Assembly (NCBI GenBank): GCA_019683665.1
Contig: JADGIB010000224.1
Location: forward strand, 1-6,126
Direction of reading: 5' to 3'
Length of the DNA stretch: 6,126 bases
From: Solirubrobacteraceae bacterium
Lineage (GTDB): Bacteria > Actinomycetota > Thermoleophilia > Solirubrobacterales > Solirubrobacteraceae
Below the pieces are notes generated by a model. That model saw only the letters and a list, made by a program, of their open reading frames with translations, ran no database searches and was not told where the DNA came from. Below are positions 5,435-6,126 of this stretch, one piece after another; the first letter of the stretch is position 1, and each line of letters begins with the position of its first letter. The position numbers and the translations under genes were made by a program.

Positions 5435-6061
5435 GTGAACCGTTTCGAGCAGGCGGTCTACGACTGCATGAAGCCGGCCGAGGAGCTGCTGGAGAAGACG
5501 GAGAACCCGCTGCACCGCGCGATGCTCCTGAACTTCATCCGGCACGTGCACCTCGAGGGGTCCGGCCAGTTCGACCTCATCACGGCCGACGACATGATGG
5601 TCGAGGAGCCGGTGTACCGGGTGACGTGGGGGGTGGAGCCCGCGGTCGTGCGCGGCCGCGACGGCGTCGTCGCCTTCTACGAGAGCGTCGGCGAGGCCGT
5701 CCTGTGGAACTCCGACGACGACATCGCCGTCGCCGACTGGGGGATCGCCGACGAGCTGACGTTCCACCAGCTCGCCAAGGGCTCCGACCTGCGGGCGATC
5801 GGCTACGACGTCGACTCCGAGGACGCGCTCTACCACGTCTCCAGCCGCCAGGCGTTCATCTGGCCCTACGACGAGCGCGGCCGGCTGAAGGGGGAGCACC
5901 TCTACGAGGACAAGACGAGCCTCCAGATCGAGGAGATCGACCCGTCGGAGGCGATCACCCCGGCGCGGGTGGCCGAGATCCACCGCGAGGAGCTCGCCCG
6001 GCTCGAGGCCGAGCGCGGGCCGCGCTACTGGGTGCTGGACGTCATCGCCGCCCAGCGCTGA
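5435..6061 (+). CDS. SnoaL/NTF2-like fold protein, function unknown
   Basis: This is a 208-residue soluble protein starting at GTG, supported by the strong AGGAGGGGAG ribosome-binding site. Residues 25-165 look like an NTF2/SnoaL alpha-beta cone. Helices (LHRAMLLNFIRHVHLEGSG, 26-44) are followed by a strand carrying YRVTWG (61-66), the family-typical RGRDGVVAFYESV (73-85), then alternating strands DIAVADWGIADELTF and ALYHVSSRQAFIWPYDERG. A charged tail (166-208) contains an amphipathic helix EIHREELARLEAER and ends in WVLDVIAAQR. There is no signal peptide or membrane segment. Members of this fold are cyclases, isomerases, dehydratases or ligand-binding proteins, so the fold alone does not give the reaction. 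Its codon use seems less extremely GC-biased than its neighbours, and it probably has its own promoter. The fold assignment is fairly likely; the function is open. Confidence 0.8.
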   Translation: MNRFEQAVYDCMKPAEELLEKTENPLHRAMLLNFIRHVHLEGSGQFDLITADDMMVEEPVYRVTWGVEPAVVRGRDGVVAFYESVGEAVLWNSDDDIAVADWGIADELTFHQLAKGSDLRAIGYDVDSEDALYHVSSRQAFIWPYDERGRLKGEHLYEDKTSLQIEEIDPSEAITPARVAEIHREELARLEAERGPRYWVLDVIAAQR

Positions 6062-6062
6062 C

Positions 6063-6120
6063 CCGGCCGCCCCGCCCCCCCCCCCCGGGGCCGGCCGCCC
6101 CGGGCCCCCCCCCGGGGGGC
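6063..6120. repeat. C-run/G-run block with a repeated 12-mer and hairpins
   Basis: CCGGCCGCCCCG occurs at 6063-6074 and at 6091-6102; each copy is followed by a run of C (about 12 and 9) and then a run of G. GCCCCCC (6104-6110) and GGGGGGC (6114-6120) form a 7-bp hairpin with a CCC loop. It follows directly on the SnoaL-like gene and may act as a GC hairpin terminator, but no T-tract is present and the homopolymer lengths could be affected by sequencing or by a contig edge. Confidence 0.45.
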
Positions 6121-6126
6121 GCCGGC

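Noticed and set aside
5246..5983. Minus-strand open frame opposite the SnoaL-like gene
   Set aside because: It spans an intergenic gap and two well-supported plus-strand genes, and its composition is that of a mirror frame.

Overview
The window comes from a very GC-rich bacterial chromosome. Third codon positions are almost all G or C, and most strong ribosome-binding sites are GGAGG-like. Gene content and style (cytosolic sulfite-oxidase-like protein with FAD reductase and DUF6510, an LLM-class flavin oxidoreductase, DHFR/RibD-like proteins, many flavoenzymes) fit an actinobacterium. A Thermoleophilia/Solirubrobacterales-type lineage is my best guess, but this is an impression from protein style and no search was run.

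Layout: the left half (1-3226) is entirely on the minus strand. Read in transcription order, it holds a DHFR/RibD-C family protein (2678-3226), a minimal sulfite-oxidase-like molybdopterin protein (2022-2627), a ferredoxin-reductase-type FAD/NAD(P)H oxidoreductase (1285-2052), a small four-cysteine DUF6510-type protein (1022-1282), and an LLM-class flavin-dependent oxidoreductase whose end lies beyond base 1. A 162-bp divergent intergenic region (3227-3388) contains a 14-bp direct repeat and a long GC hairpin. The right half is on the plus strand: a dihydrolipoamide-dehydrogenase/mercuric-reductase-like flavoprotein (3389-4726), a cyclodeaminase/cyclohydrolase (FTCD C-terminal-like) protein (4765-5352), a possible terminator, and a SnoaL/NTF2-like protein with its own strong ribosome-binding site (5435-6061). 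The window ends in a C-run/G-run block containing a repeated 12-mer.

How the genes may work together: the molybdopterin protein, FAD reductase and DUF6510 protein are tightly packed (overlapping or 2 bp apart). They look like the separated modules of a NAD(P)H-dependent molybdoenzyme. The reductase has no ferredoxin domain and the Mo protein has no heme domain. The small protein carries CPxCG...CPxCG, which could be either a zinc ribbon or a rubredoxin-like iron centre that would bridge the two. This is the most interesting system here, and the electron-transfer reading is inference. The dihydrolipoamide-dehydrogenase-like protein keeps the redox CxxxxC but has Phe where the catalytic His should be, so its substrate is probably not dihydrolipoamide. 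No RNA genes, CRISPR arrays, insertion sequences or phage genes were seen. No stretch above 300 bases lacks a gene.
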